A DNA stretch of 64,000 nucleotides from Burkholderiales bacterium. Lineage in GTDB: Bacteria; Pseudomonadota; Gammaproteobacteria; Burkholderiales; Thiobacteraceae. Below, piece by piece: positions 20,403 to 30,500 of this stretch (the first letter of the stretch is position 1; each line of letters starts with the position of its first letter). Location: positions 32,877 through 96,876 of the forward strand of contig JAIMAL010000009.1 of NCBI GenBank assembly GCA_023511995.1, read 5' to 3'. A program made the translations under genes and the position numbers. The notes under the pieces are model-generated. The model saw nothing but the letters and a program-made list of their open reading frames with translations. It had not been told where the DNA came from and did no database searches.

Positions 20403-20969
20403 ATGCGAACGCTGGACCCGAAATCCGCCGGCCGGGGTGGTGCTGGGCCCTGCCGCGGGAGAAGGGGCAAAGGCAAGCCGGCGCGCTGGCTGCCCCGGGG
20501 TTTGCCGCGGCTCGCCCTGGTCCTGTGTCTCCTGTTTGGCCCGGGCGGTTGGGGCGTGACCGGCGCGGCGCTTGCCCAGCCGGCCACGGTGGCAAAGGGC
20601 AGCCACGTCAACCTGCGGGCCGACAAGACCGATGGCGCCCGCATCCTGCGTCTCCTACCCCAGGACACGCCGGTGGAGGTGCTGGAGACCGAAGGGCGCC
20701 ACGCGCGGGTGAAGTTGGCCTCCGGCGAGACGGGCTGGGTGGCGAGCCGCTTTCTGATCATGACGCCGACCGAGCCTCCCCCCGCCCCACCGCCGGTGGT
20801 GCAGCCGCCCACGGCACCGCCGGCCCCCGTGCCGCAAGGGAATGGGGAAGGCCGCGACCTCTGGTGGCTCGCCGCGGTGGGCGCGGCAGGTTTCCTCCTC
20901 GGTGCGCTGGTGGGTGTGGGCGCCCACGAAGCGTATTATCGGAAAAGGCTCAACGGATTGAGGATTTGA
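20403..20969 (+). CDS. Exported bacterial SH3-domain protein with C-terminal membrane anchor
   Basis: The 188-residue protein has a long basic N-terminus, a hydrophobic export segment (LALVLCLLFGPGGWGVTGAA) ending near ALAQP, then one bacterial SH3 domain (VAKGSHVNLRADKTDGARIL to GWVASRFLI). A proline-rich linker precedes a C-terminal transmembrane helix (LAAVGAAGFLLGALVGVG) and a short basic tail. Such proteins may bind peptidoglycan from the membrane, but no partner is known. Its stop overlaps the next ATG by one base, so the two envelope genes are coupled. A shorter N-terminus cannot be excluded. Confidence 0.75.
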   Translation: MRTLDPKSAGRGGAGPCRGRRGKGKPARWLPRGLPRLALVLCLLFGPGGWGVTGAALAQPATVAKGSHVNLRADKTDGARILRLLPQDTPVEVLETEGRHARVKLASGETGWVASRFLIMTPTEPPPAPPPVVQPPTAPPAPVPQGNGEGRDLWWLAAVGAAGFLLGALVGVGAHEAYYRKRLNGLRI

Positions 20970-21487
20970 TGACCCGGCTGGCTCTTCTCCTCCTTGTTAC
21001 CCTCTCGGCCCATGCCGGCGAGCTCTACCGCTGGGTGGACCGTTCCGGGAAAGTGCATTACAGCGATGCCCCACCGCCGCCGGAAGCGCGCCAGGTGGAG
21101 GAAAAACGCCTGCCGGGCAATGCCGTGAGCAGCGGCGAGCTGCCCTATGCCACGCGGCGCGCGGCGCAGGCTTTTCCGGTGACCCTCTTCGTTTCCGAAT
21201 GCGGGGCGCCCTGCAATGAGGCACGCGCTCATCTTGCGCGGCGGGGTATTCCCTACACCCCCCGCAATCCCGCTGCCAGTGAGGCGGATGCGGACGCGCT
21301 GCGCCAACTGGCGGGGTCGCTCCAGGTGCCGGTGCTGGTGGTGGGGCGACAGCCCCCCCTCAAGGGCTACGATGCCGGCGCTTGGGATGCGGCGCTGGAT
21401 GCGGCCGGCTATCCCCGCAGCAAGGGCTACGGCTACAAGGAACCCTCCCTGCCCCGGGATGCCGCCCCCACGGGCCCTGCCCAGTAA
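20969..21487 (+). CDS. Periplasmic DUF4124 protein with glutaredoxin-like domain
   Basis: The 172-residue product begins with a signal peptide (MTRLALLLLVTLSAHAG). The DUF4124 signature LYRWVDRSGKVHYSDAPPP follows. The second half (about residues 70-155) looks like a glutaredoxin/thioredoxin fold: VTLFVSECGAPCNEARAHLA, then VPVLVVGRQPPLKGYD. The two cysteines are spaced Cys-Gly-Ala-Pro-Cys rather than CxxC, so redox chemistry is plausible but unproven. Translation is coupled to the SH3 gene upstream. Confidence 0.85.
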   Translation: MTRLALLLLVTLSAHAGELYRWVDRSGKVHYSDAPPPPEARQVEEKRLPGNAVSSGELPYATRRAAQAFPVTLFVSECGAPCNEARAHLARRGIPYTPRNPAASEADADALRQLAGSLQVPVLVVGRQPPLKGYDAGAWDAALDAAGYPRSKGYGYKEPSLPRDAAPTGPAQ

Positions 21488-21526
21488 CCCGCAACAACAC
21501 CAGGCGGGCCATGCCCGCCGCCGGCC

Positions 21527-22297
21527 ATGAAGATCGCCACCTGGAACGTCAATTCCCTCAAGGTCCGCCTGCCGCAGCTCCTCGAATGGCTGGCAAGCCG
21601 CCAGCCTGACCTCGTCTGCCTGGAGGAAACCAAACTGGAGGATCACAACTTTCCCGTCCGGGAACTGGCACAGGCCGGCTATGAGGCGGTCTTCGCCGGG
21701 CAGAAGGCCTACAACGGCGTGGCGATTCTCAGCCGCACCCCCCAAGCCGACGTCACGGTGGGCATCCCCGGCTTTGCCGACGAGCAGAAAAGGGTGCTGG
21801 CAAGCACCGTGGAGGGCATCCGTTTCGTCTGTCTGTACGTGCCCAATGGCCAGGCGGTGGGCACGGACAAGTACGAATACAAACTGCGCTGGCTTGGCCG
21901 GCTCACCGAATGGCTGAGGCTGGAGCTTGCGCGCCACCCCCGGTTGGCGGTGCTGGGGGATTTCAACATCGCGCCAGAGCCGCGGGACGTGCACGACCCC
22001 GAGCTGTGGGAAGGGCGCGTGCTGTTTTCCGAGCCGGAGCGAAAGGCCTTCCGGGACCTGCTTGCGCTGGGGTTTGCCGACGCTTTCCGCCTCTTCGACC
22101 AGCCGGAGCGGTCCTTCACCTGGTGGGACTACCGCATGATGGCCTTCCGCCGCAACCACGGCCTGCGCATCGACCACATCCTGCTCTCGCAGGCGCTGGT
22201 GCCCCACTGTGTGTCCTGCACCATCGACCGGGACGTGCGCAAACAGGCGCGCCCATCCGATCACGCGCCAGTGATCGCCGAACTCAGGCTGCCGTGA
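21527..22297 (+). CDS. xthA: Exodeoxyribonuclease III
   Basis: The 256-residue enzyme cleaves abasic sites and degrades 3' ends in base excision repair. Endonuclease/exonuclease/phosphatase motifs are complete: [20 protein letters not shown], the metal Glu in [28 protein letters not shown], and the catalytic His in [12 protein letters not shown]. The length is typical. The stop overlaps the end of the convergent HDOD gene by 14 bases. Confidence 0.97.
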   Translation: MKIATWNVNSLKVRLPQLLEWLASRQPDLVCLEETKLEDHNFPVRELAQAGYEAVFAGQKAYNGVAILSRTPQADVTVGIPGFADEQKRVLASTVEGIRFVCLYVPNGQAVGTDKYEYKLRWLGRLTEWLRLELARHPRLAVLGDFNIAPEPRDVHDPELWEGRVLFSEPERKAFRDLLALGFADAFRLFDQPERSFTWWDYRMMAFRRNHGLRIDHILLSQALVPHCVSCTIDRDVRKQARPSDHAPVIAELRLP

Positions 22298-23180
22298 TCC
22301 GGGGCAGCCATGCCGCCGCCGGCGGCACGCCATACCAGTGCCAGCCGCGGGCCGCAAGCAAAGTCACGCGCAGGATACGGGCGTGCACCGCCTCCTCGGA
22401 AAGATGGAGGAAACGGGCAATTTCCGCATAATCATCGGGCAGCGCCGGATCATCCCAGCCATTGGCGGAATGCCGGGCAAGGCGCACCGCCAGCGTCACG
22501 TTCTTCACCCGCGGATGCTCGGCGTGGTCTTCGTCCATCAGGGTCTGCAGAAGCTGCGGCAGCCGCCAGGCCCGCACCAGCGCCAGTTGCAGTTCGATGC
22601 CCCGGAAGCCCAGCACCCGCTTCTGCGCCTCGGCGCTGCGCATGCCCCGCTGGCCCTGCATGAGGGCGCGCACCTGCATCATCAGGCGGGGCGCGAAACA
22701 CCACATCAGCATCTCCGCGAGGTCCCGCAACAGGGCCGCCACCATTACCTCGTCCGACTCGATGTCATGGCGCAGCGCGGCCCAATCCTGGGCGTAGAGG
22801 GCGGCATGACGGGCCCGGCTCATGGTCCGGCGTAACCCCGTCAGCCCCGCCACCTGGTTGGCGAGGAGGTCTTCCACCAGCGGCAGGTCGCTGAAGTGGC
22901 GGAAAAAGGGCGTGGTGCCCACCATCATCAGGGCATGGGCGATGGTGGTGATCTCCTGCAGCTGGCGCCGGGCGTGATGGGTTTGCAGGAAGCGCAGGAC
23001 GCGCAGGGTCATCAGGGGGTCGTGCAGGATGACATCGGCGAGCTCCCGCGTATCGACCTCGTCCTCATGCTCCCGCAGCCGGGCGAGCTCCTCCACGGTG
23101 CGCCGCAGCACCGGCACTTGCACCTGGTCGAAATAGGCGACCCAGGCATTGACGTCCTGCAGGGGGCGTTCGATCATCAC
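22284..23180 (-). CDS. HDOD domain protein
   Basis: The 298-residue protein is helical throughout and resembles the HDOD domain, an HD-like fold without the metal-binding residues, as in signalling and stress proteins. Recognisable parts are [39 protein letters not shown] and a middle segment [20 protein letters not shown] where an HD protein would carry its motif. Two ATG codons are adjacent; the first was taken. No sensory or output domain is fused. The role is unknown. Confidence 0.75.
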   Translation of the reverse strand: MMIERPLQDVNAWVAYFDQVQVPVLRRTVEELARLREHEDEVDTRELADVILHDPLMTLRVLRFLQTHHARRQLQEITTIAHALMMVGTTPFFRHFSDLPLVEDLLANQVAGLTGLRRTMSRARHAALYAQDWAALRHDIESDEVMVAALLRDLAEMLMWCFAPRLMMQVRALMQGQRGMRSAEAQKRVLGFRGIELQLALVRAWRLPQLLQTLMDEDHAEHPRVKNVTLAVRLARHSANGWDDPALPDDYAEIARFLHLSEEAVHARILRVTLLAARGWHWYGVPPAAAWLPRITAA

Positions 23181-23542
23181 TGCACCGCAAAAAGCCTGTT
23201 CGCTATAGCGGCGCGGGCGCGGGAAACTTTACCGCGAGGGAGACGAGGCCCCGCTGGCAGCGGCCAGGGCCTCCGGGCAGGGGCCCCTTAGGGCGTTGTG
23301 TATACAGAAAATGCAAACAACGTTACAAGCAGCTGTTGTGTTTAGAAAAATTAACAATCGACCAGGAAAAATACACACCCACCTTCCTGCCCTTTGTTAA
23401 CAGAACAGTCGAGCCGCCTCTCTACCCCGTTCGTGATTATTACCACAACCACGTCGCGGACATCGTCCACACCTGTCCCTATGCCGTTTCGAGCGGAACT
23501 TGACTTCAGGAACAGCGAGGGATTTGCGGTGGGCCCGATCGC
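23181..23542. other. Non-coding, AT-richer border region
   Basis: No gene is supported here. Base composition drops compared with the flanking core genes, with stretches such as AGAAAAATTAACAATC. It separates the HDOD gene from the transposase remnant and marks the left edge of the accessory island. Promoter elements for the HDOD gene could lie here but none is clear. Confidence 0.5.
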
Positions 23543-23683
23543 CTCTTCGGCAACCTGGAGGAGGTGCGCCAGGCCGTAACCGCGTTTAAGGATCGTTATA
23601 AACGGCATTGGCGTCTCGAGAAACTGGGCTTCATGTCACCCCTCGCAGCCCGTCAGGCTTATGCCATGCGAAAGGCGGCCTGA
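23543..23683 (+). pseudogene. C-terminal remnant of an insertion-sequence transposase
   Basis: This frame encodes about 46 residues ending in a normal stop. The stretch VTAFKDRYKRHWRLEKLGFM followed by SPLAARQAYAMRKAA is typical of the extreme C-terminus of DDE integrase-type transposases (RYNxxWR..EKLGY.SP style). No catalytic core precedes it; upstream frames are broken. It is a scar of an element that ended here and directly abuts the truncated end of the secretion operon. Confidence 0.65.
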
Positions 23684-23790
23684 GTTGCAAAACCGTGTCC
23701 AGATAATCGGAGCCGGTACACGCTGTCCTCGAGGCCATGCAGAGCGGTGTGCAGCCTCGACGCCAGCCGCTGGTGTTTCGTCTCGGTCAT
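23684..23790 (-). pseudogene. 5' stub of a further operon gene, truncated at the transposase remnant
   Basis: An ATG overlaps the stop of the ligase pseudogene as ATGA, the same coupling seen elsewhere in this operon. The frame reads MTETKHQRLASRLHTALHGL then EDSVYRL, and family-like sequence seems to stop where the transposase scar begins. The operon therefore once continued leftward. The fragment is too short to name; it need not be a TolC gene. Confidence 0.45.
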
Positions 23791-25160
23791 GCCTTCTCCC
23801 CGGTGGCTTGAATCGAGGAGATGAACTCCTCGAACTTGCTCCTGGCCGATAAGGGCAAGGGCGTGTCGCCGACCTGCCAAGTCCAGCGGTAGGCGTGGCC
23901 CAGCATCTGCTCCAGCGCTGCTTGAAACTGCCGCAGTTGCTCATTGCTTGGCGCGGGCACGCAGAACAATCGTACTGTGATGGCATCCACCGCGGTCTGC
24001 TCGAACTGGTATTGGCGCATCTGCGGCATAGCCTCCAGCATCCGTTTTGGTCTCCAGCATTGGCCGGAAGGGCTTGCCCTCGGGGCTCGTGGCCATATTG
24101 CAGGTACACTCCACGACCCGGCGCAGGGTGGGTAGACCGCGGCCACAAGAACAAGTTGCTCCCGTCTCGGCCCAGTCGCGCAGCGCATAGCGGATCAAGG
24201 GCATGGCGAAGTTGTGCAGATCGCTCACCACCACTTGTCCGATCTCGCCTTCCTGGCAGGGTTGCCCCTGTTCATTGAGCACTTCCACCAGCAGGTGTTC
24301 GGATTACACGCGCAGCAGACCGCTGTCCAGGCACTGCAGGCCGATGACGCAGACTTCCGGGGCGCTGTAGAGATCGGTCAGGGGCACGCCCAAGACCTGT
24401 TGGCACCGTTCGCGCAATGCCGCAGTGACCGTGCCGCTGATAGTGTGCACCTCGCGCAGGCGCGGCAGGGCGACGCCCTCGCGGAGCATCTGCGTCAGCA
24501 AAACGTCGTCCAGGTTGGACGGATAGGTGAGCAGGATGTCCGAATCAACCTTTTGCAGCCAGCGCAACTGTGTTTCCCGTAGGTCGAGATCGGCAGATGC
24601 CAGCCCGGGCCGCTTCTTAAAACGCTGCCCCACCGCCCCGGCTTGGTTTCATCCACTGGCTGCCGAAACTGACGGAGGATGGCCTTCGTTGCCGAGAGAT
24701 CGTGCCGGTGCCAGAGATGGTCGCGCAACGTCGCCGCCTGCCAGAACAATTGGGTGAGCGCCGTGCACCGCACCGTGACGGGTTCAGCCGTCGAGCCCCC
24801 CATCGCAATGTCGAAGGTCTTGCCGTGAGCACGCGGATAGGCAGTGGCCCGTATGCCATCGACCTGCGTTTGCAAATCCGCGCGGGTCAGTAGCGGAATC
24901 TCGTGTCAGCGGGCCAGGTCGTTGGCGAGACGCTCGCGATAGAAAGCCCAGTGGCGCCGCGCGTGGTCGAGCAGCACACCGAGTTGCCAGTTTGGTCGTT
25001 GGTGCAGTGCCTGTCCGGATAACCACTGCGTGCTCTCCATCTGGAATAACAAAACCAGCAGAGCGGCATCGCGCGTTCCCACCACGGCAGGCCAGTGGAT
25101 GCCCGGCACCTGGCTGGGCAGCGCGTCAGTCGGCGTCGGCGGCGGTGGGGCACCGTTCAT
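23787..25160 (-). pseudogene. Decayed PaaK/CapK-type adenylate-forming ligase
   Basis: Successive frames together cover a phenylacetate-CoA ligase/coenzyme F390 synthetase-like protein. The N-terminus has LLDHARRHWAFYRERLANDL. The core includes ILLTYPSNLDDVLLTQMLRE and TISGTVTAALRERCQQVLG then PLTDLYSAPEVCVIGLQC. The C-terminal domain has GEIGQVVVSDLHNFAMPLIR and RYALRDWAETGATCSCGRGLP, and ends SARSKFEEFISSIQ. Two in-frame stops (near 24,906 and 24,304) and two frameshifts (near 24,635 and 24,050) break it. Its start overlaps the hlyD stop as ATGA, so it was once part of the secretion operon. Activity would be carboxylate adenylation; the substrate is unknown. Confidence 0.85.
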
Positions 25161-26521
25161 CGCTCCCGGCCTGCCTCGTGCCAGGCTTTTTTCACAGGCG
25201 AGAGCAGGTATTCCGCCACCGTGCGGTCGCCCAGCAGGATTTCCGCCGTGGTCTGCATGCCAACGGACAGTGGATACTGCACCCCATCTATCTCCAAGGC
25301 GTTTGCCTCGAGCGTCACCAGGGCCTTGTAGCGCAGCGGCCGCTGGCCACCTGCCAATCCCTTGTCGCGGGCTTCTTCCTCACTCTGAGCATCGGCGCTC
25401 ACGTACTCGACGGTCCCTTTTCCCATGCCGTATTTCTGAAAGGGGTAGGCGGCGAACTTCAGCTTGACTGGCTGGCCCGGTCGCACGAAGCCGATGTCCT
25501 CGTTCGACACCCAAACCTCAGCTTTGAGTTTTTCTTCGCGAGGCACGAGGGTGGCCAGCACGGTACCGGGCTGCACCACCGTGCCGGGGGTGTGCGTGGC
25601 CAGATCCTTGATCACGCCGTCCTGGGGCGCTTTCAGTTCCAGCAGTTCACGCCGGTGCTGCTGTTTCTCCAGCTCCTTCGCGAGCTTGTCGATCTGCGCC
25701 TGCACCTCATTGCGCTCGGCGTGCAACTGGCGCACATAGTCCGCCTCGATTTGCTTCAACTTCTTCTGGGACTGGTCAATACTGGCCTGGGCTGAGGCAA
25801 TCAGGTACTCTTGAATGGCCAATTCCTGTTCCTTCTCGATGCGCTCGCGGCGCTTGTCCGAACCCATCAGGCTACCGGCAAAGCCTTCCTTGACCAGTTT
25901 TTCGTAGGCCTTGTCCTGTTCGCGGTAGTGCGGCAGCACAGCCTCCAGCCGTTCTTTCTGCTGGCGGGCAGCGGCCAGTTCCTGCTGCGCCTTGATGAGG
26001 CGGCTGCGTTCCTCGGCCAGCGCGGCGGCTAATGCATCGCGGTTGGCCTGGTACTGCGCGCCGGTTTCACGAATGAGCGCTGCCGGAGCCTGAACGTCCG
26101 GCAGGAAAGGTTTTCCGGTGAGCTCGGCATTGATGCGGGCAAGCGCCAGACGCTTGCGGGCGTATTCGGTGGCAATGGCGTCCAGATCGGCATTGGTGAT
26201 CAGCGCATCCATGCGCATCACGGTTTGTCCGGCACGCACGGTTTCACCCTCCCGCACCAGGATGTCCCGGACGATGCCCGCTTCCGAGGGCTGCACGATC
26301 TTGAGATAGCTGGCCGGCACCAGTTTGCCGTCGGCCACGGCGACGATGTCCAGCCGCCCAAGCAACGCCCAGACGATGAGAAAGGCGACCAGCGCCAGGA
26401 TGGCCCACAGCACCCGCCGCCCCTGCGGATGGGGTGCGCTGTGCTGCAAACGGATCAAAGGTGGATAAAACTCCTGATAATCGCTGTGGGCGTGTGGTAC
26501 GAGGGATTTCAATGTAGGCAT
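25157..26521 (-). CDS. Type I secretion periplasmic adaptor, HlyD family
   Basis: The 454-residue membrane fusion protein links the ABC exporter to an outer-membrane TolC. After a short cytoplasmic tail comes one membrane helix (about 37-55, LWAILALVAFLIVWALLG), then VADGKLVPASYLKIVQPSEA, the first half of the lipoyl domain. A long coiled-coil hairpin follows (about 105-285, rich in EQ and K). PQDGVIKDLATHTPGTVVQP gives the second lipoyl half, and a beta-barrel ends the protein. The chosen ATG is close to the end of the glycosyltransferase gene (13-base overlap); an in-frame start 14 codons upstream is possible. Confidence 0.94.
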   Translation of the reverse strand: MPTLKSLVPHAHSDYQEFYPPLIRLQHSAPHPQGRRVLWAILALVAFLIVWALLGRLDIVAVADGKLVPASYLKIVQPSEAGIVRDILVREGETVRAGQTVMRMDALITNADLDAIATEYARKRLALARINAELTGKPFLPDVQAPAALIRETGAQYQANRDALAAALAEERSRLIKAQQELAAARQQKERLEAVLPHYREQDKAYEKLVKEGFAGSLMGSDKRRERIEKEQELAIQEYLIASAQASIDQSQKKLKQIEADYVRQLHAERNEVQAQIDKLAKELEKQQHRRELLELKAPQDGVIKDLATHTPGTVVQPGTVLATLVPREEKLKAEVWVSNEDIGFVRPGQPVKLKFAAYPFQKYGMGKGTVEYVSADAQSEEEARDKGLAGGQRPLRYKALVTLEANALEIDGVQYPLSVGMQTTAEILLGDRTVAEYLLSPVKKAWHEAGRER

Positions 26522-27507
26522 GCCGGGGGACTCTCTTGTGATTCTGGGGTCTTGCGCGTGCACTCGGTGTTCCAGCCATCGAGAAACGCGCGCTCGATGA
26601 GGGACAGGCTTTGCTCAATCGCCTGACTGGGCGAAAAATCGCCATGGCAATCCCGGAACGCGCGGGCGGCGTGCCGATAGGCCGGCTTGCCCAGCAGCTC
26701 CTGCAAGGAGGCTGTGACGCTGTCCACATCGATGCGGCCACTGAGCAACCGGCCTGCACCCAGCGCTTCCACGCGGTGGGCAAGGAGCGCCTGCTCGACA
26801 TGCCGGGGCCGCATCGCCAAGGGCACCCTGGCCAACAAGACCTGGGTCGAGAAGCCACTGCTGCCGTAGCCGACCGCCAAATCGGCGTATTGAAGCAAAG
26901 GAGGCAGACCGACCGGAGCCAGCGCAATGCGCAAACGCCGCGTAGCGCAACGTTTCGCCGCTTCGGGGTTCATGCCCGGCGCGACGCACAGCACATCGGC
27001 ATCCAGCACCCGGTCGAGCCGAGCCTCAGCGGTGGCGAGCGCCTGATCGGAAACCGCCTCCCAGGGCCGGATCGACGGCCAGGGAGAAACGGCGGGCGGG
27101 ATCGCAAAGCCGTTGCCGATGGCCAGATGGGGAGTATCCGCCAAGCGCGCCGCCAGCAAGGCGGTCGGCGCATGGTCGGCGACCAGCACCTCGGGCCGCG
27201 CCAGGGCAAACATCCCCCGCCAGGCATTGAGCCGTGCGGCCACGTCCCGCGCGTCGGCAAAGCCGCTGACACGCAGCACATCGGCGTAGTTCGCCGCTGC
27301 GCTGCCACCTGTCCCGGCCTGCGGGGTCAGCGGCGCGGGCAGCACGGTGATGCCGGGTGGCGTGGTCTGTCCGGCAGGCAGCCGAACGTCCTTGAGCGCC
27401 AGGGTCACCGCGTGCCCGCGCGCGACGAGTCCTTGCGCCAGCCGCAGGCACCGGGCGAGGTGCCCGAAGGCCTCGCCCAGTTCCCACGCGATCAGAACGC
27501 GCGCCAT
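26509..27507 (-). CDS. GT1-like glycosyltransferase inside the RTX secretion operon
   Basis: The 332-residue protein resembles UDP-sugar glycosyltransferases of the GT-B fold. The N-terminal half begins VLIAWELGEAFGHLARCLRL, where a Gly-His follows the first strand, and then LAQGLVARGHAVTLALKDV. The C-terminal donor half has LLQYADLAVGYGSSGFSTQV and AMRPRHVEQALLAHRVEALG with an expected acidic/Gln environment for the nucleotide sugar. The classical HGG is GYG. It starts 16 bases after the RTX stop and overlaps hlyD. Position suggests it modifies the RTX protein or its surface receptor, but that is inference. Confidence 0.8.
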   Translation of the reverse strand: MARVLIAWELGEAFGHLARCLRLAQGLVARGHAVTLALKDVRLPAGQTTPPGITVLPAPLTPQAGTGGSAAANYADVLRVSGFADARDVAARLNAWRGMFALARPEVLVADHAPTALLAARLADTPHLAIGNGFAIPPAVSPWPSIRPWEAVSDQALATAEARLDRVLDADVLCVAPGMNPEAAKRCATRRLRIALAPVGLPPLLQYADLAVGYGSSGFSTQVLLARVPLAMRPRHVEQALLAHRVEALGAGRLLSGRIDVDSVTASLQELLGKPAYRHAARAFRDCHGDFSPSQAIEQSLSLIERAFLDGWNTECTRKTPESQESPPACLH

Positions 27508-27523
27508 CGGCAGGGGTGACGGC

Positions 27524-30500
27524 TTACCATGACAGCTTGCCCACCCCTTCCTTGATGCCGGAGAAGCCCTTGAGGTGGGTGCCGCTGCAGGCCAGCCCCA
27601 CGGCATCACTGTGGGTGCGCAGCATCGCCGCGTTGCCGGACAGTAATCCAGTCAATCCCACCAGATCGGCGCCCTGGCCCTTGCCCAGCCACTGCGCCGC
27701 GCCCTGCCGTTCGGCGTCGAGCCGGTTCAGCGCATGTAGCAGGTGCTGCCAGTGCTGCTCGATGGACTGGTCGTTACCCGGCGCTGGCACCTGTGCGTTC
27801 GACGGTGCGGACGGCGACAGCCAGCGTTCGAACCAGGCGGCATCCAGGGTGCCGAGGGCATCCACAGAGCCCTTGTCCGCCGCCTTGGCATCGGCCTTGA
27901 AGCCGTCCAGAAAGCGCTCGAGCAGCTCGTCCTTCTTGCCCTTGTTGCCGGGGTTGCCGGGCCCGGTGCCCGCGCCGTCGTTCTGATTGGTCGCATGGCC
28001 CGGCGGCGGCGCATCCATGCCGTTGCCCACGCCTTCGTTGCCCTTGCTGGCGGCGGGCAGCACCGTCTTGTTGCCGACGCTGATGCGGAACACGTCCGAA
28101 GCCGTCGAGCAAACGCCGTGGCCGTCGCTGGCCACGACCTTGACATCGATGGCCGCGGTCGAACCCGAAGGCGCCGTGCCGCTGAAGGTCTGCGTGGCGG
28201 CATCGAACTTGAGCCAACTCGGCAAGGCCTTGCCGTTGGCCAGTGTCGCCGTGTAGGTGAGCGTGTCCGTGCGGTCGATGTCCTGGAAACTGCCTGCCGG
28301 GATCTGCCAGGAAAAGGCCTTGCCCTTGGCGAGTTGCACGTCGGCCAGAGCCCTGGCCAGCACCGGCGCATCGTTGTCGCCGGTCACGGTCACGGCCAGC
28401 TCGCCGGTGGAAGCCGCCGTGCCGTCGCTGGCGGTGTAGGCGAAGCGGTCGACGACCTTCTGGCCTTCGGCCAGCGTCTGCACCTTGGTGGAGGCATTGT
28501 CCAGCACGTAGGCATAGCTGCCATCGGGCAGGAGCTTGAGCCAGCCGTATTCGCCGCGCCGGATGCCCGCGTCCGTGACCGTCAGGCGGCTGCCTTCCGG
28601 GTCGCGGTCATTGGCGAGCACATTGCCCCAGGTGAAGACCTTGCGATCCTCGATCACATTGGCGGTATCCGCTGTGGTGACCGGTGCCTGGTTGCCGCCG
28701 CCCGAATCGACCGCCAGGGTGAAGCTCTGGCTGGCCGAGGCACCCGCCAGATCGGTGGCGGTGACCCGCAAGGCATAGTTGCCTGCCAAGGCCGGCGTGC
28801 CGCTGAAGGTGCCGGTGGTCGCGTCGAAGGCAAGCCAGTCGGGCAGCGCGCTGCCGTCAGCCAAGGTGGCCGAGTAGGTGAGCACATCGCCAGCATCCAC
28901 GTCGAAAAAGGCGCCCTCGGGCAATTGCCAGTTGGTGGCCTGACCGACGCGGCCGCTCTGGTTGCCAAGCAACACGCCCACCTCGGGCGCATCGTTGACA
29001 TTGATCACGCCAATGGCGAAGGTCTGGGTCGCCTGCGCCCCGGCCTGGTCGGTAGCGGTCACGGTGAGTTGCAGCGTGCCCACATCGCCATTGGCCGGCG
29101 TACCGGAGAAGGTGCCTGTCTGGGCGTCGAACGTGAGCCAATCGGGCAGCGGATCACCGTTGGCCCGGGTGGCCGTGTAGGCGAGCACATCACCCACGTC
29201 GACATCACGGAAGCTATCAGCGGGCAGCGTGAAGCTGAAGGCGCTGTCTTCCATGGCGCACAGGTCGGACAAGACTGTGCCGACTTCGGGCGCATCATTG
29301 GTGTTTTGCACGGTGACGTGGAAGCTGTGTAGACTCAATGCACCCAGCGTGTCCATGCCCTGTATGATGACATCAAATTCGCCCACGTCGCCGTTCTCCG
29401 GCGTGCCGGACAAGGTGCGTGAGGCGGCGTCATATTGCAGCCAATCCGGCCGCGTTGTGTAACCTGAGACAGTGACTCGCGTCAGGATGTCGTCGCCATC
29501 GGCGTCGATGAACAGGTTGTCGGGCAGCCGCAGGCTGAAGGCCGTGTCTTCCAGTACGACTTGATCAGGGATGGGATTGGCCACTTCCGGCGCGCGGTTC
29601 ATGAATTCGCGCAGCGTCACGGCGGTGCCGTCGGCGAATTCGAAGGTGTCGATCACCGTGCCGCCGCTTGCCCCATTCGGGGCGTAGTTGCGCACGCGCA
29701 CCACGTCGCGGCCTGAGCCGTAACGGATCAGCAAATCGTCGCCATCCACTTCCAGCCGCACGTCCTCGCGGGCGATGCCTTCGCCGAAGGTGAGCACATT
29801 GCCGACACCCGCATCAAGGTCATCCTCGATAACGTCTTCGCCATCGGCCAGGTTGACCACGTAGGCATCACGCTGCGCGCCGCCGCGCAAGACATCGTTG
29901 CCCAAGCCACCGGTGAGCACGTCCTCGCCATCACCCGATTCCATGACATCGTCACCGTCGTAGCCGTAGAGCCGGTCGCCGACATTGGTGCCTTCGAGCA
30001 CATTGCCTGTGTTGTCGCCCTCTACCACGAAGGTCCAGGACACCAGGGTGGCGTAATCCACCGCCGTGCCGTCGGCGAACTCGAAGCGTTCCACTGCGTG
30101 GGTGCCGAGCACGTCCTGCGGGTTGAAACCGGCCAGCCGGACCGCGTCGCCCACATCGCCGTAGGGAATGAGCAGCACGTGGCCGCCGTTGCCGTCCGCT
30201 TCGAAGCGCAGGTTGTTGCGCAGCGCATTCGGATCGATGCCGGGGCCGAAGCGCAGCACGTTGCCCGCATCTTGTTCCGCCAAGTCATCAATGGTGACGA
30301 TGCCATCGCCCAGATTTACCACATAGGTGTCGTTGCCACCCTCGCCCGCGAGCACATCGCCACCAGGCGTGGCCTCGATCAGGTCGTTGCCAGAACCGCC
30401 CCAGACACGATCCGTGAGCGTGGTTCCCTTGAGAGCGTCACTTTCATCCGTGCCAACGATATCGAAACCGCGTGCGAGCAATTCCTCGTAGCCGATCTCG

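Noticed and set aside
23351..23608. An 85-codon minus-strand frame in the AT-richer border region
   Set aside because: It has no ribosome site or similarity and overlaps the opposite-strand transposase remnant.
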